A DNA stretch of 5,569 bases from Victivallales bacterium (GCA_017431185.1 JAFRLP010000093.1:1-5569), one strand, 5' to 3'. Counted from the first letter of the stretch, positions 1-5,569 are shown. Notes: generated by a model not told the origin, from the letters alone. Translations and numbers: made by a program.

Positions 1-41
1 TCCCCCCCATGGCACACCGCACACCCCCACGACAGAATTGA
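1..41 (+). CDS. 3' end of an upstream gene, possibly an OppD/DppD-like ABC ATPase (partial)
   Basis: Only the last 12 codons can be read, in the frame of positions 3, 6, 9 and so on. They give P-P-M-A-H-R-T-P-P-R-Q-N followed by TGA at 39-41. The stop overlaps the TTG start of the next gene (TTGA at 38-41), the arrangement expected of translationally coupled genes. Peptide transporter operons commonly place an OppD/DppD ATPase just before the OppF/DppF ATPase, and that is the only reason for the suggested identity. The visible residues carry no family motif. The stretch is too short to exclude a chance open frame. Confidence 0.3.
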   Translation, partial: PPMAHRTPPRQN

Positions 42-754
42 CGGCGGCTCCTCTGCTGGTTGTGCGCGGCCTCAAGGTGCATTTTCCCGTGAGGAAGAGA
101 TGGTTCGCGCAGCGCGAATACGTCCATGCCGTTGATGGAGTGGACTTGGATTTGCGCCGGGGGGAGACGCTGGCCCTGGTCGGCGAGTCAGGATGCGGAA
201 AGACCACCGCAGGGAAAGCCCTGATTCGATTGTTCTCTCCGACGGCGGGAAAAATCCTGCTGGGCAACGAAGACCTGGCGCAACTACCGTCACGACGGCT
301 CAAGCCCCTGCGACGGCGCATCCAGATGATTTTCCAGGACCCCTTCAGCAGTCTCGACCCTCGCCTGATGGTCGGCGAAAGCATTGCCGAGGGAATGGAC
401 GCCTTCGACCTCCACCGCCAGGACCGCCAGGAGGCGCTTCGTGCCTTGCTTCAGCAGGTGGGTTTGCCCGAGGACTCCCTGACCCGCTACCCGCATCAGT
501 TCTCGGGCGGGCAACGTCAGCGCATTGGACTGGCGCGCGCCCTCGCCGTCTCGCCCGAAATTCTGGTCTGCGATGAATGCACCAGTGCGCTGGACGAGTC
601 GGTGCAGGCGCAAATCCTCAACCTTCTTCGGCGCCTGCAACGCGAACTGGGACTGGCCTACCTGTTCATCACGCATGATTTGGCGGTCGTATCCTACCTG
701 GCCCACCGCATCGCCGTCATGTATTTGGGGAGAATCGTCGAGCTGGGGCCATGA
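38..754 (+). CDS. OppF/DppF-like peptide ABC transporter ATPase, cut short by an in-frame TGA
   Basis: This is the nucleotide-binding subunit of an oligopeptide/dipeptide (or nickel) ABC importer, acting at the cytoplasmic face of the membrane. The 238 residues contain a full ATPase core: Walker A GESGCGKT (49-56), Q-loop FQDPFSS (Q100), signature FSGGQRQR (155-162), Walker B ILVCDE (175-180) and the switch histidine in THD (H213). The residue after the Walker B glutamate is Cys181, where many relatives have Pro. The opening PLLVVRGLKVHFPV and the VHAVDGVDLDLRRGET stretch are typical of the OppF/DppF branch. The TTG start overlaps the preceding gene's stop and has no clear Shine-Dalgarno, so coupling is likely. 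Relatives run to about 320 residues. Here TGA at 752-754 stops translation just after VELGP, and the missing C-terminal domain follows in the same frame. It could be a pseudogene, a split gene or a sequencing error. The truncated product keeps all ATP-binding motifs but lacks the domain typical of this transporter class. Confidence 0.85.
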   Translation: MTAAPLLVVRGLKVHFPVRKRWFAQREYVHAVDGVDLDLRRGETLALVGESGCGKTTAGKALIRLFSPTAGKILLGNEDLAQLPSRRLKPLRRRIQMIFQDPFSSLDPRLMVGESIAEGMDAFDLHRQDRQEALRALLQQVGLPEDSLTRYPHQFSGGQRQRIGLARALAVSPEILVCDECTSALDESVQAQILNLLRRLQRELGLAYLFITHDLAVVSYLAHRIAVMYLGRIVELGP

Positions 755-755
755 C

Positions 756-761
756 AGGAGG
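756..761 (+). promoter_or_regulatory. AGGAGG ribosome-binding-like site at the break in the OppF-like gene
   Basis: A perfect AGGAGG lies two bases after the TGA at 752-754 and two bases before ATG at 764-766. That ATG is in frame with the rest of the transporter ATPase. The 2-nt spacing is shorter than the usual 5-9 nt, so direct initiation would be inefficient, but reinitiation by terminating ribosomes is conceivable. In an intact gene this run would simply encode Gln-Glu-Val, so the match may be coincidental. Confidence 0.25.
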
Positions 762-763
762 TC

Positions 764-1003
764 ATGACCGCCCCCCTGCACCCCTACACTCGCGCGCTCA
801 TCGCGGCGGCCCCCCGAATCGATGGCCAGGGCAACGGCAAACTGCGCCTTGCAGGGGAAATCCCCAGCCCGATTCACCCCCCGTCAGGCTGCCCCTTCCA
901 CCCGCGATGCCCGCTGGCGACCGCACGTTGCGCGCAGGAAACGCCAGCCATGCCTGACGGTCCGCACCAAGTCGCCTGTCACTTTCCTCTTGCAAAATCC
1001 TAA
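764..1003 (+). pseudogene. C-terminal fragment of the OppF/DppF-like ATPase (oligopeptide transporter C-terminal domain)
   Basis: The 79 residues from ATG 764 continue the preceding gene in the same frame and end at TAA 1001-1003. They match the C-terminal region specific to Opp/Dpp-class ATPases. PLHPYTRALIAAAP comes first, followed by the cysteine-containing GCPFHPRCPLATARC segment and a final VACHF. In this family the conserved cysteines sit in a C-terminal extension, and iron-sulfur binding has been reported for some members. Counted through the TGA codon, the gene would be 321 codons, which is the normal family length. This supports a single nonsense change, for example CGA to TGA, rather than two genuine genes. 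Whether the fragment is made as a separate chain from ATG 764 cannot be told from sequence. The domain itself looks undecayed, so the break would be recent or an artefact. Confidence 0.6.
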
Positions 1004-1017
1004 TCCTGCCGTATATT
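990..1017 (+). promoter_or_regulatory. Putative sigma70-type promoter for purA
   Basis: TTGCAA at 990-995 (4 of 6 to TTGACA) and TATATT at 1012-1017 (5 of 6 to TATAAT) are separated by 16 bp. Transcription would begin near 1024, giving a leader of about 40 nt before the purA ATG at 1063. The -35 lies inside the last codons of the transporter fragment and the -10 just after its stop. The region is clearly more AT-rich than the surrounding coding DNA. No operator or terminator is evident between the transporter gene and purA. Confidence 0.5.
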
Positions 1018-1050
1018 AACCTCTTGTGTTCTCAAAATCCTCCCACCCAT

Positions 1051-1055
1051 AAGGA
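1051..1055 (+). promoter_or_regulatory. Ribosome binding site fixing the purA start
   Basis: AAGGA at 1051-1055 lies 7 nt upstream of ATG 1063-1065. An in-frame ATG at 1024 would add 13 residues (MCSQNPPTHKENI) that are not typical of the family. It also coincides with the predicted transcription start, leaving no room for a ribosome binding site. ATG 1063 is therefore preferred. Confidence 0.65.
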
Positions 1056-1062
1056 AAACATC

Positions 1063-2346
1063 ATGTCGTCAATCGTCGTAATCGGCACCCAATGGGGTGA
1101 CGAAGGCAAAGGAAAAATCGTTGACTATCTGGCCGAGCAGGCCGATACCGTGGCCCGTTACCAAGGCGGCAACAACGCCGGACACACCGTCGTCGCCAAC
1201 GGCAAGACCTACAAACTGCACCTGCTGCCCTCCGGCATACTATATCCCAACTGCACCTGCGTCATCGGCAACGATGTGGTCGTTGACCCAAAGGTGCTCC
1301 TTCAGGAGATGGACGGGATTGCCAAGGAGGGGCACTCCCCCGCCAACCTCCGCATCTCAAACCGCGCCCACGTCATCATGCCCTACCATCGCCTGCTGGA
1401 CACGCTCATCGAACAGAAAAAGGGTGACAGGAAAGTCGGCACCACGGGACGCGGCATCGGTCCCTGCTACGAGGACAAGTACCAGCGCATGGGCATCCGC
1501 TTCGCCTCCCTGATGGACAAGGAGGCCTTCGCCGAGGAACTCCGCCTCAACCTCGCCATGAAGAATGAACTCCTCGTCAAGGTCTATGACGCCAAACCAC
1601 TGGATTTCAACGAGGTCTATGACGAATATCTCGGCTACGCCGACCGACTCCGCCCGTTTGTCACCGACACCTGCCATCTCGTCGCCTCCGCCATTCGGGA
1701 CGGCAAGAAGGTCCTCTTCGAAGGCGCTCAGGCGACGATGCTGGACATCGATTTCGGCACCTACCCCTACGTCACCTCCTCACACCCCATCGCCGCTGGA
1801 GCCTGCGTGGGCACGGGCGTCGGCCCACACGCCATCAACAAGATTGTCGGAGTCGCCAAGGCGTACTCCACCCGCGTGGGCGAAGGCCCATTCCCCACTG
1901 AACTTCTGGACGCCACGGGCGACGCCATCCGCGAGGCCGGACACGAATACGGAGTCACCACGGGTCGCCCCAGGCGCTGCGGCTGGCTTGACGCCGTAGT
2001 CTTGCGCTATGCCGTGGAGGTCTCCGGCATTGACTGCCTGGCGGTCACTCGCCTTGACATTCTGGACTCCATGCCGACGCTGCGCATCTGCACAGGCTAC
2101 CGCCACCAAGGCAGGCTGCTGGACTCCTTCCCCGCCAGCCTCAAGGTCCTGGCGGCGGCGGAACCCGTCTATGAGGATTTGCCTGGCTGGCAGACCCCAA
2201 CCTCCGCCATCACCAGTTACGCGGAACTGCCCGCCAACTGCCGCACCTACATCGAACGCCTGGAACAGGCCGCCGGCTGCCGGGCGGGAATCGTCTCGGT
2301 CGGTCCCGACCGGTCGCAGACCATTGTCCGCGAGTCGATGTTCTGA
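1063..2346 (+). CDS. purA: Adenylosuccinate synthetase (IMP--aspartate ligase)
   Basis: PurA catalyses IMP + aspartate + GTP to adenylosuccinate + GDP + phosphate, the committed step from IMP to AMP, in the cytoplasm. The protein is 427 residues, within the usual 425-431. Family motifs appear in order. GTQWGDEGKGKIVD (8-21) holds the phosphate loop and catalytic Asp13. QGGNNAGHT (34-42) holds His41. TTGRGIGPCYEDK is at 128-140. EGAQATMLDIDFGTYPYVTS occupies 220-239. TRVGEGPFPTEL is at 270-281. GVTTGRPRRCGWLD (297-310) is the region that binds IMP and aspartate. VSVGPDRSQTI (411-421) ends the protein. The guanine-recognition segment reads TRLD (329-332), where E. coli has TKLD. The start is ATG 1063, supported by AAGGA at 1051 and by an upstream promoter-like element. 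The DUF58 gene follows 24 nt after the TGA stop with no terminator visible, so they are probably co-transcribed. No sign of decay is seen. Confidence 0.97.
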   Translation: MSSIVVIGTQWGDEGKGKIVDYLAEQADTVARYQGGNNAGHTVVANGKTYKLHLLPSGILYPNCTCVIGNDVVVDPKVLLQEMDGIAKEGHSPANLRISNRAHVIMPYHRLLDTLIEQKKGDRKVGTTGRGIGPCYEDKYQRMGIRFASLMDKEAFAEELRLNLAMKNELLVKVYDAKPLDFNEVYDEYLGYADRLRPFVTDTCHLVASAIRDGKKVLFEGAQATMLDIDFGTYPYVTSSHPIAAGACVGTGVGPHAINKIVGVAKAYSTRVGEGPFPTELLDATGDAIREAGHEYGVTTGRPRRCGWLDAVVLRYAVEVSGIDCLAVTRLDILDSMPTLRICTGYRHQGRLLDSFPASLKVLAAAEPVYEDLPGWQTPTSAITSYAELPANCRTYIERLEQAAGCRAGIVSVGPDRSQTIVRESMF

Positions 2347-2370
2347 ACACCACACGCGCCCTCCCCTGTC

Positions 2371-3300
2371 ATGCTGCTTGCACCAGAATTACTGGCTGAA
2401 CTTGGACCATTGGCACTGGAGGCGCGCAATGCAGTCGAAGGGGTGCTGGCGGGCATCCACCGCAGCGCCGCCCTGGGCTCCGGCGGCGAATTCGTCCAGT
2501 ATCGTGCATACGTGCCAGGGGATGACCTGAAGCACATCGACTGGAAATTGCTGGCGCGGAGCGGGCGGGTTTTCACAAGAGTCCACCGCACTGACACCGA
2601 AATGCGCTGCGCCGTGCTGCTCGACTCCAGCGCATCCATGGGGTACCAGGGTTCCAGCGCCATCGCCACAAAACTGCATTACGCGCAGACCCTGGCCGCA
2701 TGCCTGGCCTATTTGGCCAGGCGGCAAGGGGACAAGGCCGCCCTGTTCGTCGCATCAGGCGACCAGCGCCGTTCCTGTCCGCACGGCACCCCCGCCACCT
2801 TCCCCAGATTCATCGAGCAGTTGGATGGGCTCCAGCCAACAGGCTCCTCCGACCTGCTAGCAGCCTTCACCGAGGCGGAGGCATTCCTGGGACCCCATCG
2901 CGGAGTCATCATCATCCTGTCCGACTTCTGGGACGAAAATCCCCCGCTCGTCCCTCTGCTGCGGCAGGCCTCCTTCGCCAAACGGGACTGCCTGGTTTTC
3001 CATGTCCTGGATGACGATGAACTCGCCCTCCCCTCCGTCGGCCCTCGCCGGTTCATCGACTCCGAGACAGGCGAGCAAATCACCGCCGCACCCGACTCCA
3101 TCCGCGCCAGTTACCGCAGCCGGATGAGCGCCCATCTCGACGCACTGCGCCAGTCCTGCCTTGACAACGAAGCCGCCTACCACCTCGCCACCACCTCCAT
3201 GCCTTACGGTCAGGCGCTGACAGCCGCCCTCTGCTCCGAAAACACCTGCTCCGGACCGCCAACTACCCCTGGCGCATTGCACTATGCGCCGCGCGCCTAA
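2371..3300 (+). CDS. DUF58 family protein with a vWA-type metal-binding site
   Basis: This 309-residue protein has no signal peptide or obvious membrane segment. The DUF58 hallmark is at 40-70: EFVQYRAYVPGDDLKHIDWK followed by a conserved Arg-Ser-Gly-Arg stretch. It leads into a von Willebrand A-like fold with a MIDAS motif DSSAS (85-89), a TGSSDL segment (157-162) and the acidic ILSDFWDE strand end (D185). Family members are usually encoded with a MoxR AAA+ ATPase and BatA-like vWA proteins. They are thought to act in assembly or stress-related protein complexes, but their biochemical role is poorly defined. The BatA-type gene follows 8 nt downstream, which supports a joint function. No MoxR gene is visible. 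ATG 2371 is the only standard start in this frame after the purA stop, and it has no Shine-Dalgarno, so coupling to purA translation is likely. The last 25 or so residues (ALCSENTCSGPP onward) do not look like the usual Leu/Arg-rich family end. An alternative frame from 3231 reads LLRKHLLR. Confidence 0.88.
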   Translation: MLLAPELLAELGPLALEARNAVEGVLAGIHRSAALGSGGEFVQYRAYVPGDDLKHIDWKLLARSGRVFTRVHRTDTEMRCAVLLDSSASMGYQGSSAIATKLHYAQTLAACLAYLARRQGDKAALFVASGDQRRSCPHGTPATFPRFIEQLDGLQPTGSSDLLAAFTEAEAFLGPHRGVIIILSDFWDENPPLVPLLRQASFAKRDCLVFHVLDDDELALPSVGPRRFIDSETGEQITAAPDSIRASYRSRMSAHLDALRQSCLDNEAAYHLATTSMPYGQALTAALCSENTCSGPPTTPGALHYAPRA

Positions 3301-3308
3301 TCCATACC

Positions 3309-5234
3309 GTGTCGTTTGCGAATCCACAAATCCTCTGGGCACTGCCGCTGGCAGCCATTCCGGTTCTGCTTCACCTGCTGAACCGGAATGTGCCACGCGA
3401 CCTGCCCTTTCCGTCCATCCGCTTCCTGATGCGGGGACAACTGCCCCAGGAGGGCAAACGCAGACTGCGCGACATCCTGCTGATGACATGCAGAACGCTG
3501 GCCATCGCCGCCTTCATCCTCCTGCTGTCCCGCCCGCAATGGCTTCCGCCAGACACCTCCCCCAAGAATCATTCCAAGGCAGCCGTGTTCCTGCTGGACT
3601 GCTCTGCATCCATGGAAGGCTGGGGACACAGGGAGAATGCCCGTCGGCATCTGGAGAACGCCTGGCGTGAGACCCAAGGGTGGCGACGCTTCGCCATCGC
3701 CTCCGCCCGCGGCATCCTGGCCGAACTCCCGCCGGACCAAGACACGGAACTGGCGGATTTTCTCCGCAGGAATCCCTCCACCTGCCTGGCCGCAGACCAT
3801 CGCGAGGCCATCGCCCGCGCCGCCTCGCGCCTGGCTCCATTCACCGAGGCACGGCTCTACCTTGCCAGCGATTTCCGCCGCCACGACTGGAGCGGCCTGC
3901 CACAACTGCTCCCTCCGAATGTCACCATTCATTTTCTGGACTGCGGCCAGGCAGGCGAACGCAACGCAGGGGTTGTCTCCGCCCGCTCCTTCCCGCTTGG
4001 CAGGCAACGGCTTCGCCTGGTCATCACCTGCCGCAACTTCAGCGCTCACCCAGAGCGCCGCACCTTGCGGGCTTTTGTCGGCTCCCAGCAGCAAAGCCGC
4101 GAAATCGACCTGCCGGCCCTCGCACAGACCAGAGTCTCGTTTGCCTTTGACGACTCACCCGTCCAGACCGCCACCGCCCGTCTCGATTCAGACGACTACC
4201 CGCTGGACGACACACTCGAATTCGCCATCCGCACGGCGGCGCGCCCCCGCGCCGTCATCATCCATCCATCCGCCATGGTCTCCGAAAGAGCCTCGGCCCT
4301 CACAGAGACCGCAGCCTTGTTCGCGGGTCTGGCGCTTGCCCCCGCCGCCAACGCCGACCAAGGCCAAACTCCCTCACACCTCCCTGGGGCCTTCACCGTC
4401 ACCTACACCACGCCGGCCCAACTGATGCCTGGCGACCTCGATGACGCCCGCGCCATCTTCCTGCTTGGCTCCGCGGAGGAACTCGGCTCCGCCATGCTGG
4501 CCGACTTGGCGACGCTCCTTGCGGACGGGCGCGCCCTCGTCGTCACCCCTGGCACCTCCCCTGCCATGACCCTGCGGATGCTCCACGAGGCCAATCTGCT
4601 CCACGCCAACTACGGCGGCACCGCCACAGCCGCCCCGCACGTCCCCCTGGGGGTCGGCTGGCTCGCCCCTGACTCCCCGCCATACGCCTTCTTCCACTCC
4701 TGGCAGGACACCGACCTCTTCCTCTTTCCCATCAAACGCCACCTGCGCCTGACCGCCAATCCACCCACCAAAGACCTCCTGCGCTCCCTGGACAAACTTC
4801 CCCTTCTCCTTGAATCCCCCGTAGGCGCAGGAAAAGCATACCTCTTCGCCTTTGACTTCACACCTGACTGGACGGCGTTCCCCCTGAGCGCCTCATTCCT
4901 GCCCATGCTCCGTGAACTCACCGCCTTCTGCGTGCCGGAGGGATTCGGCGTCTATCGGCTGACCTGCGGGGACAACCCGCCCGCACCCGGCCTGGACACC
5001 TCCCGCCCCGCCGTCCTGATGCACCAGGACTGGCCCGTCGAAATCGCCCCCCCCTGCACCGAGTCTCTCACCGAAAGGCTGAACACGGAGGATTTGAGGG
5101 TGGCTCTGACCAGCGATGCCCCATCCCGGCCTAATCATCACTTACCCGAAAATCCACCGTCACCACTGCCCGCGCAGTGCTGCACAGCCTTGCTTCTGCT
5201 GGCTCTGCTCGGCGGATGCCTCTTAAGAAAATAA
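3309..5234 (+). CDS. BatA-type membrane-anchored von Willebrand A domain protein
   Basis: The protein has 641 residues. It opens with the BatA N-terminal signature: a hydrophobic helix FANPQILWALPLAAIPVLLH (3-22) followed by LLNRNVPRDLPFPSIRFL. A second membrane helix follows at about 55-75 (DILLMTCRTLAIAAFILLLS). A vWA domain comes next, with FLLDCSASM (94-102) supplying the DxSxS metal site (D97, S99, S101) and YLASDF (184-189) a further acidic position. A beta-rich region contains ARLDSDDYPLDDTLEF (290-305), resembling the common 'DxLPxDN' segment of these proteins. A short hydrophobic segment near 621-638, ending CLLRK, is a probable C-terminal anchor. The GTG start at 3309 is chosen because the conserved N-terminus begins there. 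The same frame is open upstream to 3165 but lacks an earlier ATG, GTG or TTG. No Shine-Dalgarno is seen, and the start lies 8 nt after the DUF58 stop, so coupling is likely. Substrates and partners are unknown. Confidence 0.88.
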   Translation: MSFANPQILWALPLAAIPVLLHLLNRNVPRDLPFPSIRFLMRGQLPQEGKRRLRDILLMTCRTLAIAAFILLLSRPQWLPPDTSPKNHSKAAVFLLDCSASMEGWGHRENARRHLENAWRETQGWRRFAIASARGILAELPPDQDTELADFLRRNPSTCLAADHREAIARAASRLAPFTEARLYLASDFRRHDWSGLPQLLPPNVTIHFLDCGQAGERNAGVVSARSFPLGRQRLRLVITCRNFSAHPERRTLRAFVGSQQQSREIDLPALAQTRVSFAFDDSPVQTATARLDSDDYPLDDTLEFAIRTAARPRAVIIHPSAMVSERASALTETAALFAGLALAPAANADQGQTPSHLPGAFTVTYTTPAQLMPGDLDDARAIFLLGSAEELGSAMLADLATLLADGRALVVTPGTSPAMTLRMLHEANLLHANYGGTATAAPHVPLGVGWLAPDSPPYAFFHSWQDTDLFLFPIKRHLRLTANPPTKDLLRSLDKLPLLLESPVGAGKAYLFAFDFTPDWTAFPLSASFLPMLRELTAFCVPEGFGVYRLTCGDNPPAPGLDTSRPAVLMHQDWPVEIAPPCTESLTERLNTEDLRVALTSDAPSRPNHHLPENPPSPLPAQCCTALLLLALLGGCLLRK

Positions 5235-5235
5235 G

Positions 5236-5380
5236 GTAACTGTTCAGAACCCCGCCTGTTTTGATGTGCGCAGCCTCAGATTTGCCACTTGAGCCTGATA
5301 TGCCAAGCGTAAGCTCCCAACCTGCCCGCGAGACCTTCAGGCCTCGCGCATTGAAGTGGCCTGGGCTTCTGGATAGATAC
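5236..5380 (+). ncRNA. ssrS: Candidate 6S-like structured RNA upstream of purE
   Basis: No gene fits this 163-nt gap. Its ends pair as a long closing stem: 5236-5254 with 5362-5380, 17 of 19 positions (14 Watson-Crick, 3 G-U; mismatches 5239/5377 and 5250/5366). Pairing resumes inward, notably 5266-5271 with 5346-5351. This resembles the rod with a central open region of 6S RNA, which binds the sigma70 RNA polymerase holoenzyme. Collinear words match E. coli 6S as I recall it. GATGTGCGCA (5263-5272) corresponds to GAUGUUCGCA. TGAGCC then GATAT (5290-5301) corresponds to UGAGCCGAUAU at the product-RNA start site, 17 nt on here versus 15 in E. coli. GCTCC (5313-5317) corresponds to GCUCC. Cyanobacterial 6S genes lie upstream of purK, a comparable setting. 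The RNA would be about 145 nt, shorter than the usual 180-200 because of a small terminal stem. An alternative is an unrelated cis-regulatory leader of purE. Strand follows from the similarity and from the flanking genes. Confidence 0.5.
5327..5348 (+). other. GC-rich hairpin inside the candidate structured RNA
   Basis: CGCGAG (5327-5332) pairs with CTCGCG (5343-5348). After one A/C mismatch the stem adds CC/GG and closes on a TTCA loop. It uses bases 5346-5348 that the long rod fold also needs, so it would be an alternative conformation. No T-run follows, so it is not a standard intrinsic terminator. Confidence 0.4.
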
Positions 5381-5385
5381 AAAAT

Positions 5386-5391
5386 AAGGAG
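5386..5391 (+). promoter_or_regulatory. Ribosome binding site of purE
   Basis: AAGGAG sits 6 nt before ATG 5398-5400, an optimal spacing. It begins six bases after the predicted 3' end of the paired RNA stem, within an AT-rich run (5373-5394). The site is left free by the stem. Confidence 0.75.
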
Positions 5392-5397
5392 AAAGAC

Positions 5398-5569
5398 ATG
5401 ACCGCAAAAGTTGGCTTGCTCATGGGCAGCAATTCGGACTTGCCCAAGATTCAAGGTTGCCTCGACACCCTCAAAGCGCTTGGGGTGGAGACGGAAGTCC
5501 ACGTGATGTCCGCCCACCGCACCCCTGACCTGGTGGCGGACTACGCCGCAAACGCGGCCTCCCGTGGCA
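5398..5569 (+). CDS. purE: N5-carboxyaminoimidazole ribonucleotide mutase, PurE catalytic subunit (5' part)
   Basis: The first 57 codons are present and the gene runs off the window. PurE interconverts N5-CAIR and CAIR in the de novo purine pathway before IMP. Family motifs are clear: VGLLMGSNSD (5-14), the nucleotide-phosphate-binding glycine/serine loop, and VMSAHRTPD (36-44), which holds the catalytic His40. SAHRTP is typical of class I PurE (mutase, normally paired with PurK) rather than the class II AIR carboxylases, though the rest of the protein is needed to be sure. Expected full length is about 160-170 residues. The start ATG has a strong AAGGAG 6 nt upstream. The gene lies 163 nt downstream of the BatA-type gene, behind the candidate 6S-like RNA. 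A purK gene may follow outside the window. Confidence 0.93.
   Translation, partial: MTAKVGLLMGSNSDLPKIQGCLDTLKALGVETEVHVMSAHRTPDLVADYAANAASRG

Noticed and set aside
752..754. TGA read as Gly, Trp or selenocysteine (alternative code or Sec)
   Set aside because: purA ends naturally in TGA at its family-typical C-terminus, no SECIS-like hairpin is evident, and no Sec or Cys is expected at this position in OppF-type proteins.
1024..1062. Earlier purA start at ATG 1024
   Set aside because: It would add 13 non-conserved residues, has no ribosome binding site and coincides with the predicted transcription start. ATG 1063 has AAGGA and gives the standard N-terminus.
1780..2355. Long open frame on the - strand opposite purA (191 codons)
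   Set aside because: It lies wholly within a strongly conserved gene in GC-rich DNA, where antisense frames stay open by codon bias. Its translation shows no recognisable domain.
3297..4094. 265-codon open frame on the - strand opposite the BatA-type gene
   Set aside because: Same antisense-shadow effect. It is Gly/Ala/Gln-rich low-complexity sequence with no motif, while the + strand frame carries clear vWA and membrane features.
5249..5343. Cobalamin riboswitch
   Set aside because: Fragments such as CCCGCC-TGT, GCCACTT and CGAGACC appear in a suggestive order. The conserved core and proper B12 box are not present, and purE is not an expected target.
5327..5348. Intrinsic terminator after the BatA-type gene
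   Set aside because: The hairpin is GC-rich, but it is followed by CATTGAAG rather than a T-run.
5235..5397. Purine-related riboswitch (ZTP/pfl or purine class) upstream of purE
   Set aside because: A GGCCTGGGC string at 5358-5366 recalls the 3' part of the ZTP motif, but the required 5' GACTGGCG-like core is absent and no purine-riboswitch core is seen. The long end-to-end stem fits a 6S-like fold better.

Overview
This is a GC-rich bacterial window, with all supported genes on the + strand. The organism cannot be named from it. Standard stop codons are used: purA ends in TGA, and the DUF58 and BatA genes end in TAA. GTG and TTG starts occur. A DUF58 / BatA-type von Willebrand A pair next to purine genes would suit the Planctomycetes-Verrucomicrobia-Lentisphaerae group, but that placement is a guess.

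Positions 1-1003 hold the end of a peptide/nickel-type ABC transporter locus. First comes the last codons of an upstream gene, which overlaps the next start. Then comes an OppF/DppF-like ATPase whose reading frame is broken by one in-frame TGA at 752-754. The frame continues unchanged after the TGA through the family-specific C-terminal domain to 1003, so the ancestral gene was about 321 codons. A sigma70-like promoter (990-1017) overlaps the end of this gene and probably drives purA.

Positions 1063-5234 appear to form one transcription unit. It runs from purA (adenylosuccinate synthetase) through a DUF58 protein with a vWA-type metal site to a BatA-type membrane-anchored vWA protein. Gaps are 24 and 8 nt. 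The usual MoxR AAA+ ATPase partner is not in the window.

Positions 5235-5397 are the most interesting non-coding stretch. The two ends of this gap pair over 19 positions with only two mismatches. The interior carries words collinear with the core of E. coli 6S RNA, as recalled from memory. I call it a candidate 6S-like RNA of about 145 nt lying directly upstream of purE. The first 57 codons of purE (5398 to the window end) have a good ribosome binding site. Purine genes (purA, purE) therefore flank the DUF58/BatA module, with a probable structured RNA between the module and purE.
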